35,155 nt of DNA from Deltaproteobacteria bacterium. Lineage in GTDB: Bacteria > Desulfobacterota > Syntrophobacteria > Syntrophobacterales > Syntrophobacteraceae. Within the stretch, counting starts at the first letter, position 1, and each line of letters starts with the position of its first letter. The stretch is from positions 1-35,155 of the forward strand of contig JAJYTC010000029.1 of NCBI GenBank assembly GCA_021793275.1, read 5' to 3'. The notes under the pieces were generated by a model. The model saw nothing but the letters and a program-made list of their open reading frames with translations. It did no database searches and was not told where the DNA came from. A program made the translations under genes and the position numbers. This document shows, piece by piece, positions 1-8,612 of this stretch.

Positions 1-46
1 GCCGCTCCTACGAAAACCCGCTTATTCGCAATTCTCGGACAGCCTC

Positions 47-1178
<1,132 letters not shown>

Positions 1179-1190
1179 GTTCTTCGTTTT

Positions 1191-2444
1191 TTAGCCTCCC
1201 CAGGTTTTGCATGCTCTCTCGGTCTGCTCCAAGTTATCCAGTTTCCTCTGCTGGTCGCAGGCCATTTCTCTGATGCGGTCCAATCTAGGGTCGTTCCGCC
1301 CTCGGGTGAACAGGTCGCCTCGGGCGACAGCTCTAGAGATTATCTGTGTCGCAAGGCTCAACCTCTCCCTGTTGTCCCGGCCCCAATCAGGCCGGAAGTC
1401 CGCGTCTTGCGCGATGGCGTTCAGTGCCGCCACCGCCCCGGCCAATTGGGGATATTGCTGCAATACCGCCTCAAAGGGCGTGCGACCGGACTCGTTTTCC
1501 ACCGCCTCCCGCAGCGCCTCGGCAAGTTCGCGCGGCGGGGCGTTTATGCGTGGTTTTTGCTCTCTTCGCTGTTTCACCGCAAGAGCTTGCGCGGGGGCCT
1601 TTGCTTTGACAATCGTCGGCACCTTCTGATCGGCCACCCTCTGGCGTGCATTGTCCCCAGCATAGGATAGCCCCGCCGGGATAACCGCCAGCCGTGGCGA
1701 TCTGTTCGCTATCATGGCCTCCCTATGCTCCATATAAGCACTACGCATAGCGATATAGGGATCCAGGGAGGCTTTTTTCATAGCTTCGTATTGATCGATA
1801 TGATCCGAAGCCTTGCCTGTATATTTGACGAAATCAGCAGGCCAGGTGAGCCAGAAAGGACCCGGCACCCAGAAGAGCGGGTCCAGCACGTCATCGACCG
1901 CGAAACCGACGAAGTCTCTTGTGTCCATGGGGCCGAGCCCCGGGACCACCAGGTAAGGTCCCGGCCCCACGGACCACGTGCCCAGTGTTTCGCCGAAATC
2001 CGCATCCTGGTCCTGGATTCCGAGGGCATTGTCAGCGACATCGAACATACCGCCAACACCGACGGTCGAATTTATGACAAAGCGCGTCAATTCGTCACCG
2101 GCCCTGCGAGGCTTTCCCTGCAGGGCGAAATTTACAATGCGAGAAGGGTCTTCCAGGTTTTGGAAACCGTTGTAGAACACCTTGCGGACAGATGGAGGCA
2201 ATTGCTCATAAACCACGGTCAGGGGCTTCACGACGTCAGTGTAGAGCAGATCGTTAAAGTAGAAGACTTTCTTGTTGGAGCGTTCAAGGGGGTCCCAGAC
2301 TTTTTGTTCAACCTCGCCCGGTTGAGGACTGACGTATTGCTCCTGATTGCTGAAGATCTGAGCTTCGGCCAGAACTGGAAGGCACAAAAGGCTAAAAATT
2401 AAAAGGGTAAAAAACACCCTTGCCAAAAAGGTGATCTTTTTCAT
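1191..2444 (-). CDS. mlaA: MlaA (VacJ)-family outer-membrane phospholipid-transport protein with C-terminal extension
   Basis: Residues about 45-245 match MlaA/VacJ, the outer-membrane component of the Mla system that returns mislocalised phospholipids from the outer leaflet. Recognisable segments are DPLERSNKKVFYFND, NLEDPSRIVNFALQGK, RFVINSTVGVGGMFDVA, DFGETLGTWSVGPGPYLVVPGLGP and DFVGFAVDD. The N-terminus is a signal peptide with a hydrophobic stretch at residues 10-25. It has no good lipobox (Cys21 is preceded by SLL) but a plausible signal peptidase I site (VLA/EA), whereas classical MlaA is a lipoprotein. Residues about 250-417 form a basic, then helical, tail of unknown function; the protein is much longer than E. 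coli MlaA (about 250). The start at 2444 is supported by an AGGGG ribosome site. No other mla genes are in the window. Confidence 0.85.
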   Translation of the reverse strand: MKKITFLARVFFTLLIFSLLCLPVLAEAQIFSNQEQYVSPQPGEVEQKVWDPLERSNKKVFYFNDLLYTDVVKPLTVVYEQLPPSVRKVFYNGFQNLEDPSRIVNFALQGKPRRAGDELTRFVINSTVGVGGMFDVADNALGIQDQDADFGETLGTWSVGPGPYLVVPGLGPMDTRDFVGFAVDDVLDPLFWVPGPFWLTWPADFVKYTGKASDHIDQYEAMKKASLDPYIAMRSAYMEHREAMIANRSPRLAVIPAGLSYAGDNARQRVADQKVPTIVKAKAPAQALAVKQRREQKPRINAPPRELAEALREAVENESGRTPFEAVLQQYPQLAGAVAALNAIAQDADFRPDWGRDNRERLSLATQIISRAVARGDLFTRGRNDPRLDRIREMACDQQRKLDNLEQTERACKTWGG

Positions 2445-2855
2445 CGAGATTGCCCCTGGTTAAGTTCGCGGATTTATGTACATATTAATAAAAAGATCAG
2501 TGGGTTCAAGGAAATAATGTATTTGTGAATGTATTTTCGTGCAGCCCGCATAAGCCAAATAATACACTTACCCAGGCGCCAAGCGTTCCCACCGCACTGT
2601 AAGATCGGCTATTTGGCAGAAACGCAGCCTTAGATTGAAGAGGGATATAAGCTCCAGACCCCACCCATAGAACAACACAATGGGCCCCGGGGTCGGTTTG
2701 TGTTGGGGTTCGCTTTGGCTCACTCCAACCTACCGGACTACATCATGCCCCGGCAAAATTGGTGTATCAAAGATGGAACTTGCCCGGATTTGTATTATTG
2801 TAAAATAGAATGTGCTGAAGCGAAGTAGCGACCCCTTTTCAGAAAGGAGTGGTGC
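2445..2855. other. Intergenic region between divergent mlaA-like and msrAB genes
   Basis: No gene is supported here. It must contain the promoters of both flanking divergent genes, but I could not pick a convincing pair of boxes. One imperfect stem-loop is visible: GACCCC (2657-2662) pairs with GGGGTC (2689-2694), and CCCAT (2664-2668) with ATGGG (2680-2684), with a C-rich bulge. It has no T-tract, so it is not a standard terminator. Confidence 0.5.
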
Positions 2856-3941
2856 ATGGCGGAACAGGCAAGGAAGAAAGCTGCTTACGACGATTTTTAC
2901 AAAAAGGGTTCGCCGGACGAGGACGAATACGCCGGGCTTGCGAGGGCCACATTTGCCGGAGGATGCTTTTGGTGTACTCAAGCCGATTTTGAAAAGGTCG
3001 GCGGAGTGGTGAAGGTGAGAGCGGGCTACACGGGAGGACACACTGAAAACCCGACCTACGAAGAGGTTTCATCGGGCAAGACGGGACACGTGGAGGCGGT
3101 GCAGGTGATCTACGATCCACGCAAGGTAAGCTACGAGCAATTGCTCGATTTTTTCTGGAAACATATAGACCCGACAGACCCTGGAGGACAGTTCGTCGAC
3201 AGGGGCTCTCAGTACCGCAGCATAATCTTTTATCATAACGAGGAACAGCGGGGCGCCGCTGAGGCATCCAGGCGCGCGCAGACGAATTCGGGCAGTTTCC
3301 AAAAACCCATAGCCACTGAGATCCTGCCGTTTACGAAGTTCTACAAAGCGGAGGAATACCACCAGGATTATAATAAAAAGAATAGGTCGCACTACAGCTA
3401 TTACAGGTTTTTGTCCGGACGGGACCAGTTCCTCGCAAAGGTATGGAGTAAGGACATGGAGATAGATCAAGCGAGACCGGAAACTGCAGGCCCTGCCGGG
3501 AAATACGTAAAGCCCGACGACGCGGTTCTTCGTAACAAGCTCAGCGGTCTACAATACGAGGTGGCCCGGAAAAACGGCACCGAACCGGCCTTCGACAACG
3601 AATATTGGAATAACAAAGCCGAAGGCATCTATGTGGACGTGGTGTCCGGCGAACCGCTTTTCAGCTCGCTTGACAAATATGATTCCGGGACCGGTTGGCC
3701 GAGTTTCACGCGGCCTCTCGAACCGGGCAATATCGTCGAGAAAAAAGATTTCAGCCTGTTCGCCCTGAGAATTGAGGTAAGGAGCAGGCACGGCGACTCG
3801 CACCTGGGACATGTTTTCAACGACGGACCTCCTCCGGGCGGCCTGCGATACTGTATAAATTCAGCCGCCCTGAGGTTCATCCCGAAAGCAGAGCTGGAAA
3901 AGGAGGGGTACGGGCAATACACGGGTCTTTTTTCAAAATAG
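2856..3941 (+). CDS. msrAB: Bifunctional methionine sulfoxide reductase MsrA-MsrB
   Basis: A 361-residue fusion that reduces both S- and R-methionine sulfoxide in proteins. The MsrA half (about 30-185) carries GGCFWC with catalytic Cys37, followed by [15 protein letters not shown] and the YHQDY segment. The MsrB half (about 210-355) carries [31 protein letters not shown] and the catalytic RYCINS (Cys about 333). The two CxxC zinc motifs of zinc-type MsrB are missing, as in many fused enzymes. There is no signal peptide, so it is presumably cytoplasmic. The ATG at 2856 follows GAAAGGAG at good spacing. It is convergent with the permease gene, with only 7 nt between stop codons. It probably protects an anaerobe against oxidative damage. 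Confidence 0.93.
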   Translation: MAEQARKKAAYDDFYKKGSPDEDEYAGLARATFAGGCFWCTQADFEKVGGVVKVRAGYTGGHTENPTYEEVSSGKTGHVEAVQVIYDPRKVSYEQLLDFFWKHIDPTDPGGQFVDRGSQYRSIIFYHNEEQRGAAEASRRAQTNSGSFQKPIATEILPFTKFYKAEEYHQDYNKKNRSHYSYYRFLSGRDQFLAKVWSKDMEIDQARPETAGPAGKYVKPDDAVLRNKLSGLQYEVARKNGTEPAFDNEYWNNKAEGIYVDVVSGEPLFSSLDKYDSGTGWPSFTRPLEPGNIVEKKDFSLFALRIEVRSRHGDSHLGHVFNDGPPPGGLRYCINSAALRFIPKAELEKEGYGQYTGLFSK

Positions 3942-3948
3942 AGCGGAT

Positions 3949-4728
3949 TTAACCACCATTTACCGTACTCCCGGTCAATTCAGCCCCTGATCCGGGTGTT
4001 TTTATATAATTTATTCCCATGTAGATTAATGCACCGGCAAACACGATGCGCAAGAGCACTTCCGGCAGCAAGTGGGCAAAGGAGGCTCCTAAAAACGAAC
4101 CGGCAATAATGCCGGGGATCAATCCCGGCAGGATATCTGCGCTGACATTGCCCATACGCCAATAGGTGGAAGCGCCTACCGCCCCGATAGGTATCATGGC
4201 GAGAAGGGAACATCCCTGTGCGGTGAACTGGCTGAATCCGAGAATCAGCACCATGGAAACCACCATGATCCCGCCCCCTCCGACTCCCATCATGCCCGAG
4301 AGAAAACCGGCAGCGGCCCCTGTAAACAGCAGGATGAGTATTTGCTCCCACAAATCGAAGGTCTCGGCGACATGGGGCAGGAGGGGTTTTAATAACAAGA
4401 GCGAAGAGACCACGACCAGAAACACGCCAAAGGATTTCTTTAGCGCCCATTCATGAAGGGCGTTGGAAAAGCGAGCCCCTGCCCTGGAGGTAAATATGGC
4501 CGTAGAGGCCAAAAGCACAGCACCCGGCAGATCCACGGAACCATGGCCGGCATACGTGGCAGCCCCCGCAATTCCCGTGAAGACGAGGGCCACAAGGCTC
4601 GTGCCGTGGGCCTTGTGCTGACTTATTTTCAACATGCCAACCATCATTGGTATCATGATCGCGCCGCCCCCAAGGCCAACAAGTCCCCCGAAAAATCCGG
4701 CGGCCAATCCAATCAATAAACTCAGCAT
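3949..4728 (-). CDS. TauE/SafE (DUF81) family sulfite/organic-anion exporter-like permease
   Basis: A 259-residue integral membrane protein with about eight hydrophobic helices and the two glycine-rich repeats of the family (GLAAGFFGGLVGLGGGAIMIP near the N-terminus and AAGFLSGMMGVGGGGIMV mid-protein). Family members move sulfite, sulfoacetate, taurine-derived or other small organic anions across the inner membrane; the substrate cannot be read from sequence. The frame is open to an ATG at 4857, but the ATG at 4728 is preferred: it is preceded by GGAGG at about 8 nt, and the first 43 residues of the longer form are polar and unlike the family. It is transcribed away from the glcDF-type genes and convergent with msrAB. 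Confidence 0.85.
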   Translation of the reverse strand: MLSLLIGLAAGFFGGLVGLGGGAIMIPMMVGMLKISQHKAHGTSLVALVFTGIAGAATYAGHGSVDLPGAVLLASTAIFTSRAGARFSNALHEWALKKSFGVFLVVVSSLLLLKPLLPHVAETFDLWEQILILLFTGAAAGFLSGMMGVGGGGIMVVSMVLILGFSQFTAQGCSLLAMIPIGAVGASTYWRMGNVSADILPGLIPGIIAGSFLGASFAHLLPEVLLRIVFAGALIYMGINYIKTPGSGAELTGSTVNGG

Positions 4729-5109
4729 TTGCACAACCTCCGCTATGGGAAAAGGAAATCCCACCCAAGATACCCAGTTGCGATCAAGATCGATGTTGCT
4801 GGAGGGCCTACAGCGCGCGATCCCGCCGCCGGCGAGACTGCGCTCCCCCTCCCCCACGGTAAGGGGCGTAGTTTATCCCCGCCCGAACTTATGCGCAACT
4901 CGGTATGAGTCAAATTTTACGTATTGTGGATAAAACGCCGGAAAAGACGAATTCCACAACATCCGCCAAATGGGTGGGAAGCTAACAGGAACAATTCTAC
5001 CACAAATGGGGCGCCAAATACTATCGATGATGCGGCGATCACAAATGAAGCATTGACAGGGCGCAGCGGCCTGAATCGGTTTGTGCGGTACCTGACTCGA
5101 TTCGCTCCA
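4729..5109. other. Intergenic region upstream of the TauE-like permease and downstream of glcF-type gene
   Basis: I find no gene here; the small open frames have no recognisable features and poor ribosome sites. The part next to 4728 (minus strand) should hold the permease promoter. Nothing resembling a T-tailed hairpin was seen behind the glcF-like stop at 5110. Confidence 0.4.
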
Positions 5110-6411
5110 TTACGGTGAGATCGATTCTGCATAAATCTCGACGGCATGTTTTACCTGGATGCGTTGCCCGGCCTGAGAGAGCATATCGCTTATTTGCAAC
5201 ATGCAGGCCGGACAGCTCGTTGCAACCGTCGAGCATCCGGACTCGATGATGGCGTCACGCTTGCGCCGCCCGATCGAAGCCGAAATGGGGTAATACTGGA
5301 CGTTGAAACTCCCCCCGCAACCGCAGCACCTGTCGGGTTCGTTCATTTCCCTGAAGACATATGCCGGGTTGGAGCGAATAAGGGTCCTGGGCTGAGCTGC
5401 TATGCCGAGGGATTTTTTCAGATGGCACGGATCGTGGTAAGTCAAAAGAATTTTATCTCCGCAGCCCGAGGAATCCGCCGGGACAATATTTGTCCGCTCA
5501 ACCAGAAACTCGCTTATATCCATCGTCTTTTCGGCCAATTGCTTTATAAGCAACCCTTCCGCCCCGCTCATATAGTCTGCAAATTGCGGCCACAGCTTCT
5601 TAATAGTAGACGTGCACGTGGCGCAGGCGGTCACAAGGAAATCGAAGCAGCTCGGCTGGAACCTTTCGAGATTATATCGAACCAGCTTTCGAAAAGTGTC
5701 GATATCGCCAGAGGCAAGCGCCGGCATGCCGCAACAACCCTGGTCTTCGGGGAGGAATATACCGACCCAGTTGTGTTCGAGGGCGCTCAAGACCGCATGG
5801 CCGATGCCGGTATATACTTTATCGATCATGCAGCCAACGAAAAAACCTGCTCTCAATCCCGAGGCGGTTTTCGTCTCGACCCGGCCGACACTCGAATGGA
5901 AAGAAACGGGCGCCAGGGCTTTCACGCGCCGGTCTAGCGCCGGGATCGAAAACCGGGCGCAAGAAAGGCCGGAGAAGTCGTCTGCGGGCACAAGAAAGAG
6001 CTTCTGGAGCTTCGAGGCCGAGTTTGAAAGGCTGTCGAAAAATTTCGGATGCGCCAGCATGCCGCGGAAAATAACTTTTTTTACGGGACTCAGCCCCATA
6101 TAGCCGGTCAGGATCACCCTGGCCTTGAAAAATATATCGAGGACCTTGACACCGCTCGGGCAGTTGGCGGCACACGAGCCGCACAGAAGGCAGCGCGTCA
6201 GCCGTTCGTTTACGCCCTCGGGGTCTTTGAACATCCCCTGGATAAGGCCGTCGAGCAGCGAGAGCTTACCGCGCGCCACATCGGCTTCCCGGCCCGTTTC
6301 GGCGAAAAGCGGACAAACCGCCTGGCACATTCCGCACCGCATGCAAACAACAAGCTGATCTTCCAGGCTTTTAACCAGATCGGCCAGCTTTTTCATGTCG
6401 TACACGCTCAT
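5110..6411 (-). CDS. Iron-sulfur CCG-domain subunit of 2-hydroxyacid (D-lactate/glycolate) dehydrogenase, GlcF-type
   Basis: A 433-residue iron-sulfur protein that takes electrons from the FAD subunit encoded just upstream. The N-terminus has two ferredoxin-type [4Fe-4S] motifs, CMRCGMCQAVCP (about 23-34) and CLLCGSCAANCP (about 73-84). Two CCG (HdrB/GlpC/GlcF-like) domains follow. The first has FFVGCMIDKVYTGIG, QGCCGMPAL and TACATC. The second has TYHDPCHLKKS, DRCCGCGGSFNV and SCPACMLQ. The start overlaps the stop of the FAD gene (ATGA type), so the two are translationally coupled. The pair resembles the Dld-II type D-lactate dehydrogenase of Desulfovibrio and also GlcDF without GlcE; D-lactate is favoured because of the neighbouring LUD genes. 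Confidence 0.88.
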   Translation of the reverse strand: MSVYDMKKLADLVKSLEDQLVVCMRCGMCQAVCPLFAETGREADVARGKLSLLDGLIQGMFKDPEGVNERLTRCLLCGSCAANCPSGVKVLDIFFKARVILTGYMGLSPVKKVIFRGMLAHPKFFDSLSNSASKLQKLFLVPADDFSGLSCARFSIPALDRRVKALAPVSFHSSVGRVETKTASGLRAGFFVGCMIDKVYTGIGHAVLSALEHNWVGIFLPEDQGCCGMPALASGDIDTFRKLVRYNLERFQPSCFDFLVTACATCTSTIKKLWPQFADYMSGAEGLLIKQLAEKTMDISEFLVERTNIVPADSSGCGDKILLTYHDPCHLKKSLGIAAQPRTLIRSNPAYVFREMNEPDRCCGCGGSFNVQYYPISASIGRRKRDAIIESGCSTVATSCPACMLQISDMLSQAGQRIQVKHAVEIYAESISP

Positions 6412-7790
6412 CCTCCAATGATTTTGCCGGGGTTGAGGATGTTATTGGGATCGAGCGCCGCCTTTATCCGGCGCGAGTACAAAATTGCGGGGCGACCGGT
6501 TTCGTTTTGGAGGTATTTGGATTTGGCCGTTCCGATCCCGTGCTCGCCGGAAAGTGTGCCTCCGTATTCGAGAGCTTTTTCGAAAATAGCGTCAATCGCC
6601 TTTTCCACTCTTCCCCATGCTTCTTTGTCACGGCGGTCGCTAAGGATGGTCGGGTGCAGATTTCCATCTCCGGCATGACCGAAAGTGCCGATCAGCAGGT
6701 CGTATTTGCGGCCGATCTCCTCGATCGAGCGTATCATGGCGGGCACTTTGCTGCGAGGGACCGTGGCGTCTTCGAGCACCGTGGTGGGCCTTATCCGAGA
6801 GAGGGCCGAAAGCGCCGCACGGCGCCCCTCCCACACCTTGTCACGCTCGGCGCCGTCGCGGGCGACTTGAACCCGCATTACGCCCATCTTCCTGCAGATC
6901 GCCTCGACCCTTGCGGCTTCCTCCTCGACCTGGGCGGGATGGCCGTCGACTTCGATCAGCAGCAGCGCAGCGGCCTCCACGGGCAGTCCCGCGCGGCTGA
7001 AATCCTCGACCGCCCGGATGGTGAAATTGTCCAGAAATTCGAGAGTAACCGGGACGATCTTATCGGCAATTATTGCCGAGACCGTTTCGGATGCAGCGGA
7101 CACATCGGAGAAAACCGCCATCATCGCCTTTTTGGCTGCGGGCATGGGTATGAGTTTGAGCGTAATGCGGCTGAAAATCCCCAAGGTGCCCTCGGAGCCT
7201 ACGAGGAGGCCGCCCAGATTGTAGCCGGTTACACATTTGACCGTTCGCGCCCCGGTTTTTACCGTCTCGCCGTTGGCATCGAAAAATTCGAGTCCCATGA
7301 CATAGTCGCGCGTAACTCCATAGCGCAGCCCGCGTAATCCTCCGGCATTTTCCGCAACATTTCCCCCCAGTGTCGAGACCGATTGGCTGCCGGGGTCGGG
7401 GGGATAGAAAAGCCCTTTCGATTCGACGACGGAGGCGAATTTGGCCGTCACAACCCCCGGCTGCACGACAGCATAGAGGTCCTGCTCATTGATTTCGAGG
7501 ATTTCATTCAAAGCGTTGGTAACGATTACAACGCCCCCCGGCTTGGGGATGGTCCCTCCGCTCAAATTTGTCCCGGCGCCCCTTACGGTCAGCGGCAGGC
7601 GGTTTTCGTTACAGACCCGCACGGCCGCCCCAAGCGCTTCAGCGGATCGGGGTCTTAGGACAAAGTCGGGAAGCGAAGGCTCCAGGACCGCTGCGTCATA
7701 AGAGTAGGCATGGCGGTCGGTTTCTTCACTGAAGACATTGTCCTTGCCTAAAATTCTTTCGAATTCTTTCAAAAGACCATTAGTGCTCAT
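6408..7790 (-). CDS. FAD-linked 2-hydroxyacid oxidase, D-lactate/glycolate dehydrogenase subunit (GlcD-type)
   Basis: A flavoprotein of about 460 residues in the PCMH/VAO family that oxidises a 2-hydroxyacid (D-lactate, glycolate or similar) to the 2-oxoacid. The FAD_binding_4 domain (about 35-215) shows LTVRGAGTNLSGG, PPDPGSQSVSTLGGNVAENA and LLVGSEGTLGIF. The FAD-oxidase C-terminal domain carries FGHAGDGNLHPT and SGEHGIGTAKSKYL, which hold the conserved metal/substrate histidines. In-frame starts exist at 7805 (TTG), 7796 and 7790. I chose 7790 because GGGA lies about 6 nt upstream of it, while it is too close to the 7796 ATG. It overlaps the iron-sulfur partner downstream and is divergent from the LUD genes. 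Confidence 0.9.
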   Translation of the reverse strand: MSTNGLLKEFERILGKDNVFSEETDRHAYSYDAAVLEPSLPDFVLRPRSAEALGAAVRVCNENRLPLTVRGAGTNLSGGTIPKPGGVVIVTNALNEILEINEQDLYAVVQPGVVTAKFASVVESKGLFYPPDPGSQSVSTLGGNVAENAGGLRGLRYGVTRDYVMGLEFFDANGETVKTGARTVKCVTGYNLGGLLVGSEGTLGIFSRITLKLIPMPAAKKAMMAVFSDVSAASETVSAIIADKIVPVTLEFLDNFTIRAVEDFSRAGLPVEAAALLLIEVDGHPAQVEEEAARVEAICRKMGVMRVQVARDGAERDKVWEGRRAALSALSRIRPTTVLEDATVPRSKVPAMIRSIEEIGRKYDLLIGTFGHAGDGNLHPTILSDRRDKEAWGRVEKAIDAIFEKALEYGGTLSGEHGIGTAKSKYLQNETGRPAILYSRRIKAALDPNNILNPGKIIGG

Positions 7791-7898
7791 CTTCATTCCC
7801 AGCAACCGCAGTAAGCTCTACCATTGCAATCCGGCCAGCAATCGGCAGGCGCATCCAAAGACCCATAGCAAGGCATGATAATAACCGACTTTTGTCAG

Positions 7899-7910
7899 AT
7901 AATCGATTAT
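7899..7910. promoter_or_regulatory. Perfect 12-bp palindrome in the divergent lactate-gene spacer (possible operator)
   Basis: ATAATCGATTAT reads identically on both strands and sits in the 264-bp spacer between the divergent GlcD-type and LUD genes, about 110 bp from the former and 145 bp from the latter. A shared regulator site is a reasonable guess from position and symmetry. AT-rich palindromes of this length can occur by chance, and no regulator gene lies next to it. Confidence 0.3.
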
Positions 7911-7979
7911 AATTGGCGGGTTTAATTCGGCGCAGCGAAACCGCAGCCAAAAAAAAGAAAAAAAATCCACCGCAGAGCG

Positions 7980-8023
7980 CGCAGAGAACGCCGAGAGGAG
8001 ATTTCTCCTCTGTGTTCTCTGCG
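7980..8023. repeat. CGCAGAGAAC-type inverted repeat hairpin
   Basis: CGCAGAGAAC followed by GAGAGGAGA on the left pairs with TCTCCTC and GTTCTCTGCG on the right, leaving only a small internal bulge and a loop of a few T. It is preceded by an A-rich run and a related CGCAGAGCG unit. It looks like a dispersed intergenic repeat element, lies 31 bp upstream of the LUD gene start, and would be transcribed in its leader. Confidence 0.6.
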
Positions 8024-8054
8024 GGGGATTTCAGTCGTCCACGGAGGGTTAAAA

Positions 8055-8612
8055 ATGGTTGAGCAGGAGAGCACAGCAAAATTTGCCGAAAGGGCCAGGT
8101 CCGCCCAGACCGTCGTGGTGGAAGCAAAGGACCTGGCCGCCGTTTTCGAATACGCTGCCGATCTCACCTTGCAACAGGGCGGGCAGAGCATTGCAGCTCC
8201 CGGCATCAAAGGCAAGGAGCTGGCTCATCTATCGAAGTTGTGCCAGGCCAAAAAGATCGAGCTTCTCACCGGGGACCTGAGACAGAAAGCCGACATGATA
8301 AGCACCGGTCTTACCGGCGCCGACTGGGGTATCGCCGAGACCGGCACGCTGGTTGTGGATTCGAAATCCGAGGACATTCGATTAGCCGGCATGCTGTGCG
8401 ACACTCACGTGGCATTCCTTAAGAAGTCGCGGATCGTGCCGGATGCAGGGACGATCGAAAAAGAGCTTTCGCGGATGATGAAGACTTCCCACGGCTACAC
8501 TGCCTTTATCAGCGGCGCGAGCCGAACGGCGGATATCGAAAGGGTGCTCACCATAGGAGTTCACGGTCCGAGGGAACTGCACGTGCTGATCCTCGGGGAG
8601 GACAAGCAATGA
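8055..8612 (+). CDS. lutC: LUD-domain lactate utilization protein, LutC/LldG type
   Basis: A 185-residue protein consisting essentially of one LUD (YkgG/DUF162) domain. Visible segments are GADWGIAETGTLVV (about 95-108) and RTADIERVLTIGVHGP near the C-terminus, the latter typical of LutC/LldG. In Bacillus (LutABC) and Shewanella (LldEFG), these proteins form a non-flavin L-lactate dehydrogenase complex with iron-sulfur partners that oxidises L-lactate to pyruvate. The gene overlaps the start of the next gene by four bases (ATGA), so the two are co-translated. It is divergent from the GlcD/GlcF-type genes. Confidence 0.9.
   Translation: MVEQESTAKFAERARSAQTVVVEAKDLAAVFEYAADLTLQQGGQSIAAPGIKGKELAHLSKLCQAKKIELLTGDLRQKADMISTGLTGADWGIAETGTLVVDSKSEDIRLAGMLCDTHVAFLKKSRIVPDAGTIEKELSRMMKTSHGYTAFISGASRTADIERVLTIGVHGPRELHVLILGEDKQ

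Noticed and set aside
1725-2402. Long open frame on the plus strand opposite the MlaA-like gene
   Set aside because: It is a codon-bias shadow of the real minus-strand gene and shows no protein features.
2730-3041. Minus-strand frame overlapping the msrAB start
   Set aside because: No recognisable domain and no ribosome site, and it overlaps a certain gene.
4917-5147. Small frames downstream of the glcF-type gene
   Set aside because: They overlap the end of a certain gene, have no motif, and are found on both strands.
6408-7790. A GlcE subunit making this a full GlcDEF glycolate oxidase
   Set aside because: No GlcE-like gene is present next to the pair. The two-gene form fits Dld-II-type D-lactate dehydrogenase at least as well.
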